From NCBI GenBank assembly GCA_964358855.1, contig CAYHQQ010000033.1, forward strand, positions 1-47,519: a stretch of 47,519 nt of DNA. Reading direction: 5' to 3'. The DNA comes from UBA2396 sp038042175 (lineage in GTDB: Bacteria > Planctomycetota > Phycisphaerae > Phycisphaerales > UBA1924). The notes under the pieces were generated by a model. That model searched no databases. It was not told the origin of the DNA and saw only the letters and a program-made list of their open reading frames with translations. How positions within the stretch are numbered: the first letter of the stretch is position 1; the number at the start of each line of letters is the position of its first letter. Shown one piece after another: positions 31,890-38,869 of this stretch. The translations under genes and the position numbers were made by a program.

Positions 31890-34073
31890 ATGCCTGTGTC
31901 TGATATCAACATTTCGATCGCTCACGCCCGCCCCGCACGCCCTGGCCGCATCCTCTCGATCTGGATCGCCGCCGGGCTGACCGCTTCGCTCGCTCCACAC
32001 ACCTTCGCCCAGGTCGTCGCCGAAACCCTCAATCCGCACACCACTGTCTTCCACGCCTCCCCCGCCGCCAAAGCCGGCGCCAAACCCTCGATCGCCCTGA
32101 TCGTCCCCCGCACCGGCGCCGCCGCCAAGGCCGACGGAGCACTCGTCCCCACCTTCGCCGCAAGCGCCAACAAACAGGTCGTCACCGTCCGCGTCCCCGC
32201 CGGCACCTCCCTCTACGGCGTGGGCGAGTTCGCCGGACCTCTGCTTCGCAACGGGCAGACCATCACCCTGTGGAACCACGACGCCTACGGCTTTGACGAC
32301 AAGACCCCCCACCTCTATCAGAGCCACCCCTGGGTTCTGGGCGTCAGGCCCGACGGCTCCTCCTTCGGCGTCATCTTCGACAGCACCTTCAAGCAGGTCA
32401 TCTCCCTTCCAGGCGACGCCGGCGGAGATATCAAAACCACCGCCGACGGCCCCGCCTTCCCCGTCATCATCATCGACTCTCCCACGCCCCAGGACGTCAT
32501 GAAGGGCCTCGCCTCGCTGGTAGGCACCATGCCGCTCCCCCCCCAGTGGTCGCTGGGCTATCACCAGTGCCGCTACAGCTACTACCCCGACGCCCGCGTG
32601 ATGGAGATCGCCAAGGGCTTCCGCGACCGCAAAATTCCGTGCGATGTCATCTGGCACGACATCGACTACATGCACAAGTTCCTCTGTTTCACCTTCGACG
32701 AGAAACACTTCCCCGACCCCAAGCGTCACAACGACGACCTGCACAAGCTCGGCTTCCACACCGTCTGGATGATCGACCCCGGCATCGGCATCAACAAGGA
32801 CGCGTTCCCCAAGGGCGGCTACAAGGTCTTCGAGCAGGGCGAGGCCGGCGACCACTGGGTCAAGACCAAAGACGGCAAGCCCTTCACCGGCGACGTGTGG
32901 CCCGGCCCCTGCCACTTCCCCGATTTCATGCGCAAGGAAACCCGCACCTGGTGGGCCAGCCAGTACAAGGGATTCCTTGCCACGGGCGTCGACGGCATCT
33001 GGAACGACATGAACGAGCCCGCCGTCTTCAACGTCCCCAGCAAAACCATGCCCGAGGACAACGTCCACCGCGCCGACCCAGAACTCGGCGGCACCGGCTC
33101 GCACCTCCAGTATCACAACGTCTACGGCATGCACATGATCAAGGCCGCCCGCGAAGGAATGGCCGCCGCACAGCCCGAACGCCGCCCCTTCGTCCTCAGC
33201 CGCGCCAACTACCTGGGCGGTCACCGCTACGGCGCCACATGGACGGGCGACAATTCCGCCTCGTGGCAGCACCTGGAGTGGTCGGTCTCGATGGTCCTCA
33301 ACATCGGCCTCTCCGGCCAGCCCAACATCGGCCCCGACATCGGCGGCTTCGCCGGCAACGGCAACAACGGCGAGGGCGTCATGTCCCGCGGCACCCTCTT
33401 TGCCCGCTGGATGGGCGTCGGCGCCCTCATGCCCTTCGCCCGGGCACACACCGCCAAGGACAATATCGACAAAGAGCCCTGGTCCTTCGGCCCCGAGGTC
33501 GAGGCGACGTGCAAGGCCGCGATCGAACGCCGCTATCGCCTCATGCCGTACCTGTACACCCTCTTCCGCGAGGCCAGCGTGAACGGCATGCCCGTCGCCC
33601 GTCCCCTGTTCTTCGCAGACCCCAAGGACCTTGCCCTCCGCAGCGAGGACGACGCGTTCCTGCTCGGCGACGGCCTCATGGTCGTCGCCCAGATGGTCCC
33701 CGACCGCAGCCGCGTGCCCGCCCTTCCCAAGGACGGCTGGCGCAGGTTCACCTTCGCTGGCGAAAAGCCCGACGCCGACCTGCCCGACCTCTACATCAAA
33801 GCCGGCACCGCCATCCCCACCGGCCCCATCATGCAGTTCGTGGGCGAGAAGCCGCTCGACACCCTCACCCTCCTGATCGCTCCGGATTCCAAGGGCCAAG
33901 CCACCGGCACCCTCTACGAAGACGCCGGCGACGGCCTGGGCTACCAAAAGGGCGAGTACCGCCTTACGACATTCAACGTCACCACCTCCGGCGGCACCGC
34001 CAAGGTCACGACCACGACCGAAGGCTCCTGGCAAGGTCCCAAGTGGAAGGTGGAGCCGATCATCGTGAAGTGA
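31890..34073 (+). CDS. Exported GH31 alpha-glucosidase family glycoside hydrolase
   Basis: A 727-residue retaining glycosidase, likely acting on alpha-glucosides in the periplasm or outside. The N-terminus carries a signal-like segment (ILSIWIAAGLTASLAPHTFA). GH31 landmarks: YGVGEFAGPL in the N-terminal beta-sandwich; PQWSLGYHQCRYSYYPD; CDVIWHDIDYM; the nucleophile Asp373 in DGIWNDMNEPAVF; the acid/base Asp454 in WTGDNSASW; and PDIGGFAGN. A C-terminal beta-domain follows (GTLYEDAGDGLGYQKGEY). It resembles alpha-glucosidase II-type enzymes. The ATG at 31890 has GGAGGA 6 bases upstream. A family 4 repeat lies just after the stop. Exact substrate unknown. Confidence 0.94.
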   Translation: MPVSDINISIAHARPARPGRILSIWIAAGLTASLAPHTFAQVVAETLNPHTTVFHASPAAKAGAKPSIALIVPRTGAAAKADGALVPTFAASANKQVVTVRVPAGTSLYGVGEFAGPLLRNGQTITLWNHDAYGFDDKTPHLYQSHPWVLGVRPDGSSFGVIFDSTFKQVISLPGDAGGDIKTTADGPAFPVIIIDSPTPQDVMKGLASLVGTMPLPPQWSLGYHQCRYSYYPDARVMEIAKGFRDRKIPCDVIWHDIDYMHKFLCFTFDEKHFPDPKRHNDDLHKLGFHTVWMIDPGIGINKDAFPKGGYKVFEQGEAGDHWVKTKDGKPFTGDVWPGPCHFPDFMRKETRTWWASQYKGFLATGVDGIWNDMNEPAVFNVPSKTMPEDNVHRADPELGGTGSHLQYHNVYGMHMIKAAREGMAAAQPERRPFVLSRANYLGGHRYGATWTGDNSASWQHLEWSVSMVLNIGLSGQPNIGPDIGGFAGNGNNGEGVMSRGTLFARWMGVGALMPFARAHTAKDNIDKEPWSFGPEVEATCKAAIERRYRLMPYLYTLFREASVNGMPVARPLFFADPKDLALRSEDDAFLLGDGLMVVAQMVPDRSRVPALPKDGWRRFTFAGEKPDADLPDLYIKAGTAIPTGPIMQFVGEKPLDTLTLLIAPDSKGQATGTLYEDAGDGLGYQKGEYRLTTFNVTTSGGTAKVTTTTEGSWQGPKWKVEPIIVK

Positions 34074-34082
34074 ATCACGTCC

Positions 34083-34158
34083 GGTACCAGTGCTCTGGTA
34101 CCACTGACCGCCACACCCAACTCCCCAACCACCCCACGCGTCACGGCGGTCAGTGCTC
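34083..34158. repeat. Family 4 palindromic repeat (GGTACCACTGACCGCC..GGCGGTCAGTGCTC)
   Basis: ACTGACCGCC (34103-34112) pairs with GGCGGTCAGT (34145-34154). A GGTACC hexamer precedes the left arm (34097-34102) and a second lies 14 bases upstream of it (34083-34088). It begins within 10 bases of the GH31 stop. Two tandem copies occur at 42213-42350, also just after a stop codon. Confidence 0.88.
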
Positions 34159-34186
34159 CTGTGCATCGCCCCCCCGATCGCTTCGA

Positions 34187-34714
34187 TCAAACTTGATCAA
34201 CCTCCGACTTCCCCTTCCCACACTCGGGACACGCCGCGCCCCCTGCCAGCCCCGTCATCTCATATCCACACCCCGGACAACACCCCCGGCGCCCCATACG
34301 CCGGACCCGGGCGCCCCACCAAATCAAACCCCCTCCCGTCGCAAATCCCGCAAGCGCAATCGGCCAGAGCATGAAGGTAACCGTGGTCGACCGCGCGCCA
34401 AACGAGTCCAACCGTCGAACAACTCCCAAAAGACACGAGTCGACCACGCCATCCTTCTCCCGCCATGAGGTCGGAATCGACCAGACGAGCTCCGGCGGAA
34501 GAATCCGGTTCAACCCGCCATCGGGCGGCAGATGAAAGTCGGGCCACGACTCAACGCGCAGCAGCACGAACCCCGACTGCACACGCAGCCGCCACCCCGA
34601 TCGCCAATCCGTCTTGAACCAGTACCGCCCCGACACCAGCATCACCAGCGTGACCACCAGGCTCACCCCGATCACCCCCCGCCCCACGATCAACCTCTTG
34701 CGCCCGTGTGCCAT
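34187..34714 (-). CDS. Membrane protein with C-terminal zinc ribbon (paralogue of 35768)
   Basis: 175 residues. The N-terminus MAHGRKRLIVG leads into a transmembrane helix (about 9-30). An external-looking middle follows, then a second helix (about 112-135, FMLWPIALAGFATGGGLIWW). The C-terminal zinc ribbon has paired Cys: CPGCGYEMTGLAGGAACPEC. The layout and the ribbon match the gene at 35768 on the same strand. Function unknown; such CxxCGY..CPECG tails recur on small planctomycete proteins. The ATG at 34714 has no strong Shine-Dalgarno. The RAYT transposase region lies directly upstream of its start. Confidence 0.8.
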   Translation of the reverse strand: MAHGRKRLIVGRGVIGVSLVVTLVMLVSGRYWFKTDWRSGWRLRVQSGFVLLRVESWPDFHLPPDGGLNRILPPELVWSIPTSWREKDGVVDSCLLGVVRRLDSFGARSTTVTFMLWPIALAGFATGGGLIWWGARVRRMGRRGCCPGCGYEMTGLAGGAACPECGKGKSEVDQV

Positions 34715-34865
34715 GCGAGCAGTCTACAACCAACGAAGACTCGCAGGAAGATTCGATTCAACCTTCGGACCTCCGGTTTCCGGCATGTTTCCGTATTCCG
34801 GACACGCCGCCTCGGATGCGAGCCCGTTGAGGCCGTGCCCACGAACGGTTCTGCCTCTTGCCTTT

Positions 34866-34984
34866 CGCCCCAACGGGGCGACCGGGTGTAGCCACGGGTG
34901 GAGCGCAGGTCGCCGCAGGCGACCGAAGCGCAACCCGTGGTAATGCGATATTATCATGACTCGCCCCGGAGGGGCGATCGAGGC
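34866..34984 (+). repeat. RAYT-associated structured repeat, copy A
   Basis: It begins with CGCCCCAACGGGGCG. CCACGGGT pairs with ACCCGTGG, enclosing the hairpin GGTCGCC-GCA-GGCGACC. Next comes TAATGCGATATTAT, and the unit ends with the stem CGCCCCGGAGGGGCG and CGAGGCG. Confidence 0.88.
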
Positions 34985-35008
34985 GCACATTACACTGAAA
35001 GGCACGTC

Positions 35009-35461
35009 ATGCCCGGCGCCTATTCCCAACTTCTCCACCACATCGTCTTCAGCACCAAGCTTCGCCACCCATGGATCACCGCGGACATCGCCGGCCGCCT
35101 CTACCCATTCATCGGAGGCCTCATCCGGTCGGAGAAAGGCGTGCTCTACGAAATCGGCGGCATCGAGGACCACATCCATATGTATCTCCGCTGGCGCCCC
35201 GACGCCACGATCTCCGATCTCATGCGCAACGTGAAGGCACGATCGTCCAAATGGTTGCACGAGACATATCCCGCGCTCGCCACTTTCTCGTGGCAGGAGG
35301 GCTACGGCGCCTTCACCGTCAGCAAGTCGCAGGAACCGGCCGTCAAGGCGTACATCGTCGGCCAACACGAGCACCACGAGAAGGAGGACTTCAAGTCCGA
35401 ATTCCTCCGCCTGCTCCGCGCACATGCAATCGAGTTTGACGAACGATACGTCTTTGACTGA
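35009..35461 (+). CDS. REP-associated / IS200-like Y1 HUH transposase
   Basis: A 150-residue single-strand DNA transposase of the IS200/IS605 TnpA and RAYT superfamily. The HUH metal motif is His55-Ile-His57 in GIEDHIHMYL. The conserved QEGYGAFTVS block follows, and the nucleophile is probably Tyr115 in VKAYIVGQHEHH. The N-terminus MPGAYSQLLHHIVFSTKLRH is typical. No accompanying TnpB. All key residues are present, so it looks functional. The ATG at 35009 has AAAGG 6-8 bases upstream, and the frame that stays open further upstream is only repeat A read through. It stands between two zinc-ribbon paralogues and is flanked by its repeats. Confidence 0.92.
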   Translation: MPGAYSQLLHHIVFSTKLRHPWITADIAGRLYPFIGGLIRSEKGVLYEIGGIEDHIHMYLRWRPDATISDLMRNVKARSSKWLHETYPALATFSWQEGYGAFTVSKSQEPAVKAYIVGQHEHHEKEDFKSEFLRLLRAHAIEFDERYVFD

Positions 35462-35481
35462 TCGCCACCTTGGCGCCTCTT

Positions 35482-35603
35482 CGCCCCAACGGGGCGATCG
35501 GGTGTTGCCACGGGTGGAGCGAAGCCCGGCGCAGCCGGGCGGAGCGCAACCCGTGGTAATGCGATATTATTGTAATCTCGCCCCGGCAGGGGCGAACGAG
35601 GCG
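35482..35603 (+). repeat. RAYT-associated structured repeat, copy B
   Basis: Same order as copy A, but the inner hairpin is GCCCGGC-GCA-GCCGGGC, different in both arms yet perfectly paired. It ends with CGCCCCGGCAGGGGCG and AACGAGGCG. Confidence 0.88.
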
Positions 35604-35643
35604 TGGGTGTTGCGGTGTGCGTCGGGCCCATCCCGTTCCCGGT

Positions 35644-35750
35644 GCTTCGATCGCCCCTCCGGGGCGAGATCATTACAATACGACCTTTCCACGGGTTTCG
35701 CTCGAAGACTCGCTCCACCCGTGGCTACACCCGGCGGCCCCTCCGGGGCC
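35644..35750 (-). repeat. RAYT-associated structured repeat, copy C (inverted)
   Basis: The reverse complement reads GGCCCCGGAGGGGCC, GGGTGTAGCCACGGGTGGAGC, a shortened inner region, AAACCCGTGG, then TATTGTAATGATCTCGCCCC. The inner hairpin is reduced to a few pairs. Copies B and C form an inverted pair about 40 bases apart, BIME-like. Confidence 0.85.
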
Positions 35751-35767
35751 AAATGCAGCACACGAAT

Positions 35768-36316
35768 CTACCTCCCCTTCCCACACTCCGGACACGCCGC
35801 TCCTGTCACCAACCCTTTGAGGTCGTACCCGCACGAGCCACATAGCCCCAAACGTGTCCTTCTTCTGATCCGGCGGCCAGAATGCCATAGGGGTGCGCCC
35901 AACGCAAATGCCAGGGGTGGAATCGGCCACAGCAGGACACAGATGGAAAGGCAACTCGAGCTCATCACCAAGTTCCCGATACCCCACCACCATCGACGTT
36001 CATCAGCAGGTGGAACGAATCCAATGCCCCATCTGAGGCGGCTCAAGTACCGCTTCTCAGAGGTCCACCACACGAGAGTGTACGGATAGTCACCTCGAAT
36101 CGATGCCTCCGACTGATCCAACGAAGGGACAATTCGATCGAAGAAGATGTACCCTTGCGTGATCCAGCATCGATAGGTGGAACCCGTTGGCGGACTCCCA
36201 CTCGACGCTCGCAGATCCAGTGTGAACTTGCCCGACAACGCGAGAACGACGAGCGCAACAGCCCCGAGCCCCAGAAACCACCACCCCGCGATCGTTCTCT
36301 TCCGCCCACGCGCCAT
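35768..36316 (-). CDS. Membrane protein with C-terminal zinc ribbon (paralogue of 34187)
   Basis: 182 residues. MARGRKRTIAGWWFLGLGAV begins the first transmembrane helix (about 11-30). A Trp-rich middle follows (YTLVWWTSEKRYLSRLRWGI), then a second hydrophobic region (about 118-145, CLSICVLLWPIPPLAFALG). The zinc ribbon is CGSCGYDLKGLVTGAACPEC. Start, topology and ribbon parallel the protein at 34187, so the two are diverged duplicates now separated by the RAYT element. The ATG at 36316 lies 5 bases from a family 3 repeat, which therefore occupies the position of its leader; no Shine-Dalgarno is obvious. Function unknown. Confidence 0.78.
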   Translation of the reverse strand: MARGRKRTIAGWWFLGLGAVALVVLALSGKFTLDLRASSGSPPTGSTYRCWITQGYIFFDRIVPSLDQSEASIRGDYPYTLVWWTSEKRYLSRLRWGIGFVPPADERRWWWGIGNLVMSSSCLSICVLLWPIPPLAFALGAPLWHSGRRIRRRTRLGLCGSCGYDLKGLVTGAACPECGKGR

Positions 36317-36320
36317 GGCT

Positions 36321-36402
36321 TCCTCTGCGCCTCTCTGCGGCCTCTGCGTTAAGGCCTCTTTCTTGCCTTCCTCCGTGTCCCTCCGTGTCCTCCGTGTTGA
36401 AA
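36321..36402. repeat. Family 3 repeat, one-armed copy
   Basis: CTCTGCG units (36323-36349, ending GCGTTAAGG) followed by CTCCGTGTCCCTCCGTGTCC and TCCGTGTTGAAA. It corresponds to the right half of the copy at 20888; the left CACGGAG arm is missing. It lies 12 bases from the stop of the gene at 36414. Confidence 0.88.
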
Positions 36403-36413
36403 TTCCATTGCCT

Positions 36414-37607
36414 CTACTTCTTCTCCCCCTCCCACCTCGCCGGCGGCGTCGCCTCGGGCATCCCCACCGCCAGCATCGCCATCGCCGTCCCGTACGCGCT
36501 GCTGCGCTTGAACACACGATCATTCCACGAGCCGTCCTCTTCCCTCACCGAGAACAACAGCTCGTTCACACGCCTTCGATACTCCGCCCGTTCCGCCCTG
36601 GGCAAAAGCTCGATCGCCTGCGCCACAAAGTGGTGCGCGTACATGAAGTAGTACGGCGCGATCTGATACGGCGGCAAATGTGTCCCCGTCTTCGCCCGCC
36701 GCTCATTCAAAAACTTCCAATGCACAATGAACGCGTCCACCGCCCCACGCACCCGCTCGGGCGAGCTCCGCCCCGCGAGCAACAGCGCCGACTCGCTCGC
36801 GCACATCCGCCCTACCGCTCCGGGCACCGGCTCGCCATCCCCCCGCTTCACCGGCCCCGAGTACTGCATCGCCCCCGCCGGCCCGCGGCACTTCTCAAGC
36901 CCATCCAGCGCCCGCTGCACCACCCCCGCGTCCACCGGCTCCCCCGCCGCCTTCGCCTCATACAGCGCCTCAAGCCCCGAAGGCGTCATAAACGGCGAGG
37001 TCGGCGCCACCGTCTTCCTCCCCGGCGGCCTCGCATAATTCCATCCCCCCGCCTCGGGAATCTCGATCTTCTGAAGCGCATCAAGATAAAACGCCGTCGC
37101 CCCCTTCACCGCCTCCTCCTGTCCCTCTGGTATCAACTTCATCTGCTTGAGGATCGACAGCGTCTTGAGCCCATAGATGTACCCCCAGCCCCGCACGTCG
37201 TACCCGCCGTCGTAATCCACCTCCGACATCGTGGGCTCGTTCCGCGCCTCGCAGATGAACTTCACCGCCCGCCCCACCGCCTCCACCCTTGCCTTGTCGG
37301 TCGCGTACCCCGGCGCCCTCACCAGCGCCTCAACCACAATCGCCGTGCTCCCGATGCGATAGCCAACTGGGATCTTCCCGCCCACGCGATACACGCCCTC
37401 ATAAGGCCACTCCGCCTTGTTCTCGCCCTCCTGCAGCGAAAGCAGGATCTCGATGCCCCGCGTGGTCGCGGCCGCGAGGTCGGGCGCAGGCGCTTTGGCG
37501 GGCTGAGGCGCAGGCTGAGGCACAGCCGCGGGCTGAGGCTGCGCCGCGAAAGCACAAATCGGCAAAGCACAAAGCACAAAGAAAGACAGCGTGGAATTCA
37601 CCCGCAT
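36414..37607 (-). CDS. Exported terpenoid-cyclase-fold (prenyltransferase/squalene oxidase repeat-like) protein
   Basis: 397 residues. The signal peptide (MRVNSTLSFFVLCALPICAF, then AAQP) leads to a Pro/Ala linker. The body is an alpha/alpha-barrel-like series: GIEILLSLQEGENKAEWPYE, GYDVRGWGYIYGLKTLSIL, AGGWNYARPPG, and a C-terminal REEDGSWNDR followed by SSAYGTAMAMLAVG. The last two resemble QW-type repeats of squalene-hopene cyclase relatives. The catalytic DXDD motif of true cyclases is not seen, and the protein is exported, so it is probably a non-enzymatic or divergent member. The ATG at 37607 is the only one giving a signal peptide. Unusually, part of the signal-peptide code lies in an inverted repeat (37550-37652). 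Confidence 0.82.
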   Translation of the reverse strand: MRVNSTLSFFVLCALPICAFAAQPQPAAVPQPAPQPAKAPAPDLAAATTRGIEILLSLQEGENKAEWPYEGVYRVGGKIPVGYRIGSTAIVVEALVRAPGYATDKARVEAVGRAVKFICEARNEPTMSEVDYDGGYDVRGWGYIYGLKTLSILKQMKLIPEGQEEAVKGATAFYLDALQKIEIPEAGGWNYARPPGRKTVAPTSPFMTPSGLEALYEAKAAGEPVDAGVVQRALDGLEKCRGPAGAMQYSGPVKRGDGEPVPGAVGRMCASESALLLAGRSSPERVRGAVDAFIVHWKFLNERRAKTGTHLPPYQIAPYYFMYAHHFVAQAIELLPRAERAEYRRRVNELLFSVREEDGSWNDRVFKRSSAYGTAMAMLAVGMPEATPPARWEGEKK

Positions 37608-37652
37608 CCTGCCCTGATTTGTGCTTTGCCGCTTTGTGCTGTGTGCTTTGCG
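37550..37652. repeat. Family 5 inverted repeat (AAAGCACAAA units) around a start codon
   Basis: One arm (37550-37583) and an imperfect inverted arm (37616-37652) share CGGCAAAGCACAAA and AGCACAAATC units. The arms lie on either side of the ATG at 37605-37607, so the first arm is coding and the second is in the leader. Confidence 0.8.
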
Positions 37653-37695
37653 AGACTGCCCCAGTGATGAATTTTGCCTCATGGCCGCCAGCATA

Positions 37696-38493
37696 TCACA
37701 TCCGCCGCCGCCGCCCGCACACGATTCCGCCAAGCAACACCATCGCCAGGCTGCCCGGCGACGGCACCGCAAAGGTCTCAAAGCCCCAGTGCACGCCGTC
37801 ATAGACCGTCAAATCGCCCCGGGCGTCCCGCGTCGCGATAAACGCCCACGCTTCCCACCAGATGCCCGCCCGAATGTCGCGCGACGGCGAGTCGATAAGC
37901 CCAAGCCCGTTGGCGGCATACCCCGTGTTGTTCACGTTGTCGTTGGCCCCATAGAACGGATCGGTCGGCGGTTCAGGCTGATTGCGCCACCCGTTGTCGA
38001 TGTACCAGGTCATCCCAACGTCGGCGACAAGCCCGATCCCGTGGGTCACACCCCAGCCCAGCGGGTCGTTGGTCCGGATCACCTGCAGCCAGCGGGCATC
38101 GGCCGCGACGGGGTCGTCGCGACCGGGCACATATCCGACCGCAAAGGCGTTGCCGCCCAGTTCGCCCCGGTTGGCCGCCGCGAAGTTGTACCCGTAGAAG
38201 TTCTGCGCCGGGTCGGTCACGACCCACGACTGATTCTGATCGAGCCGGAAATCGCCCGAGAGATTCGCCCCCGTCGTCCAGTTGAAGTTCTGCGCCCGCA
38301 GCGCCTCGGTGAGCCCCGCGGGCGCCCCGCTGTTCACATACTCGGCATTGAAAGCTCGGAACCGCACGCCCGCCCGATCCGCGAACTGCCCCCCGCCCGT
38401 GAAGTTGCCGTTGGGTTTGAGCAGGACGCTCGCGCTCGCCGAACCAGCGCAGGCCAGCGCAGCCACGACCATTGCAGACGCTCTCATGTTCAT
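37696..38493 (-). CDS. Exported protein with PEP-CTERM-like anchor
   Basis: 265 residues. The signal peptide is MNMRASAMVVAALACAGSAS, with cleavage near ASVLL. The central region is rich in Asn, Gly and aromatic residues (GNFTGGGQFADRAGVRFRAF, QNFYGYNFAAANRGE), suggesting a beta-sandwich. The C-terminus VPSPGSLAMVLLGGIVCG plus RRRRM is the same class of sorting tail as in the protein at 2092. No catalytic motif recognised. ATG 38493 is preferred because GAGGAGA lies 6-8 bases upstream; ATG 38487 and a start at 38508 are alternatives. Its stop lies 43 bases from the repeat upstream of the gene at 36414. Divergent from the EF-G-like gene. Confidence 0.85.
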   Translation of the reverse strand: MNMRASAMVVAALACAGSASASVLLKPNGNFTGGGQFADRAGVRFRAFNAEYVNSGAPAGLTEALRAQNFNWTTGANLSGDFRLDQNQSWVVTDPAQNFYGYNFAAANRGELGGNAFAVGYVPGRDDPVAADARWLQVIRTNDPLGWGVTHGIGLVADVGMTWYIDNGWRNQPEPPTDPFYGANDNVNNTGYAANGLGLIDSPSRDIRAGIWWEAWAFIATRDARGDLTVYDGVHWGFETFAVPSPGSLAMVLLGGIVCGRRRRM

Positions 38494-38869
38494 GGACTCT
38501 CTCCTCACGAATATTCACACAGCCCGGCCCGCTCGCTCCTTTGCCAACGAGCCGTGACTTGTTCTCTCACGAACGAGAATCACCGATTCGATCCACGATT
38601 TTACCACCAGATCGCTGGATTCCATCGGCTTTTTTGAGGGTCATGCGAACACCCCCCCACCCCTGGTCCCTTCCCTTGCCGCCCCGGTGCAAATCCGGGG
38701 GACAACTCCAGATTCGTTCGCATTATCGGCTCGGATGCTTTACACTGCGCCCGGGTCCGTCGGCAGATCGGGGCGTTCCCATCAGCGCCGGACCAGCCCT
38801 CAGCGTCCTACTCGCCTCGCCTGTGCTCAGACGGGCCCACTCGGCGAGTTCGAAAGGAGTCTGTGCCCC
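38494..38869. other. Divergent intergenic region upstream of the EF-G-like gene
   Basis: 376 bases without a convincing gene. Visible: a C-run (about 38651-38662), a short CCCCGG/CCGGGG hairpin (38682-38687 with 38695-38700), the promoter candidate at 38717-38746, and AAAGGAG (38853-38859) before the ATG at 38870. Confidence 0.5.
38717..38746 (+). promoter_or_regulatory. Putative promoter of the EF-G-like gene
   Basis: TTCGCA (38717-38722), an 18-base spacer, then TACACT (38741-38746). Each box matches 4/6 of the consensus. It would give a leader of about 115 nt. Similar TACA(C/G)T boxes precede other genes here. Confidence 0.35.

Larger units (their letters stand above)
34866..35603 (+). 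mobile_element. RAYT/IS200-like element: transposase gene between direct structured repeats
   Basis: The HUH transposase gene (35009-35461) is bracketed by direct repeats A (34866-34984) and B (35482-35603), each about 120 bases. The gaps to the gene are 24 and 20 bases. A third copy, inverted, follows at 35644-35750. This matches the arrangement of REP-associated tyrosine transposases with their REP sequences. Element ends are estimated. Confidence 0.75.

Noticed and set aside
31776..34190. Long open frame on the minus strand (804 codons) opposite GH31
   Set aside because: Antisense of the GH31 gene; Gly/Val/Glu-rich with no domain.
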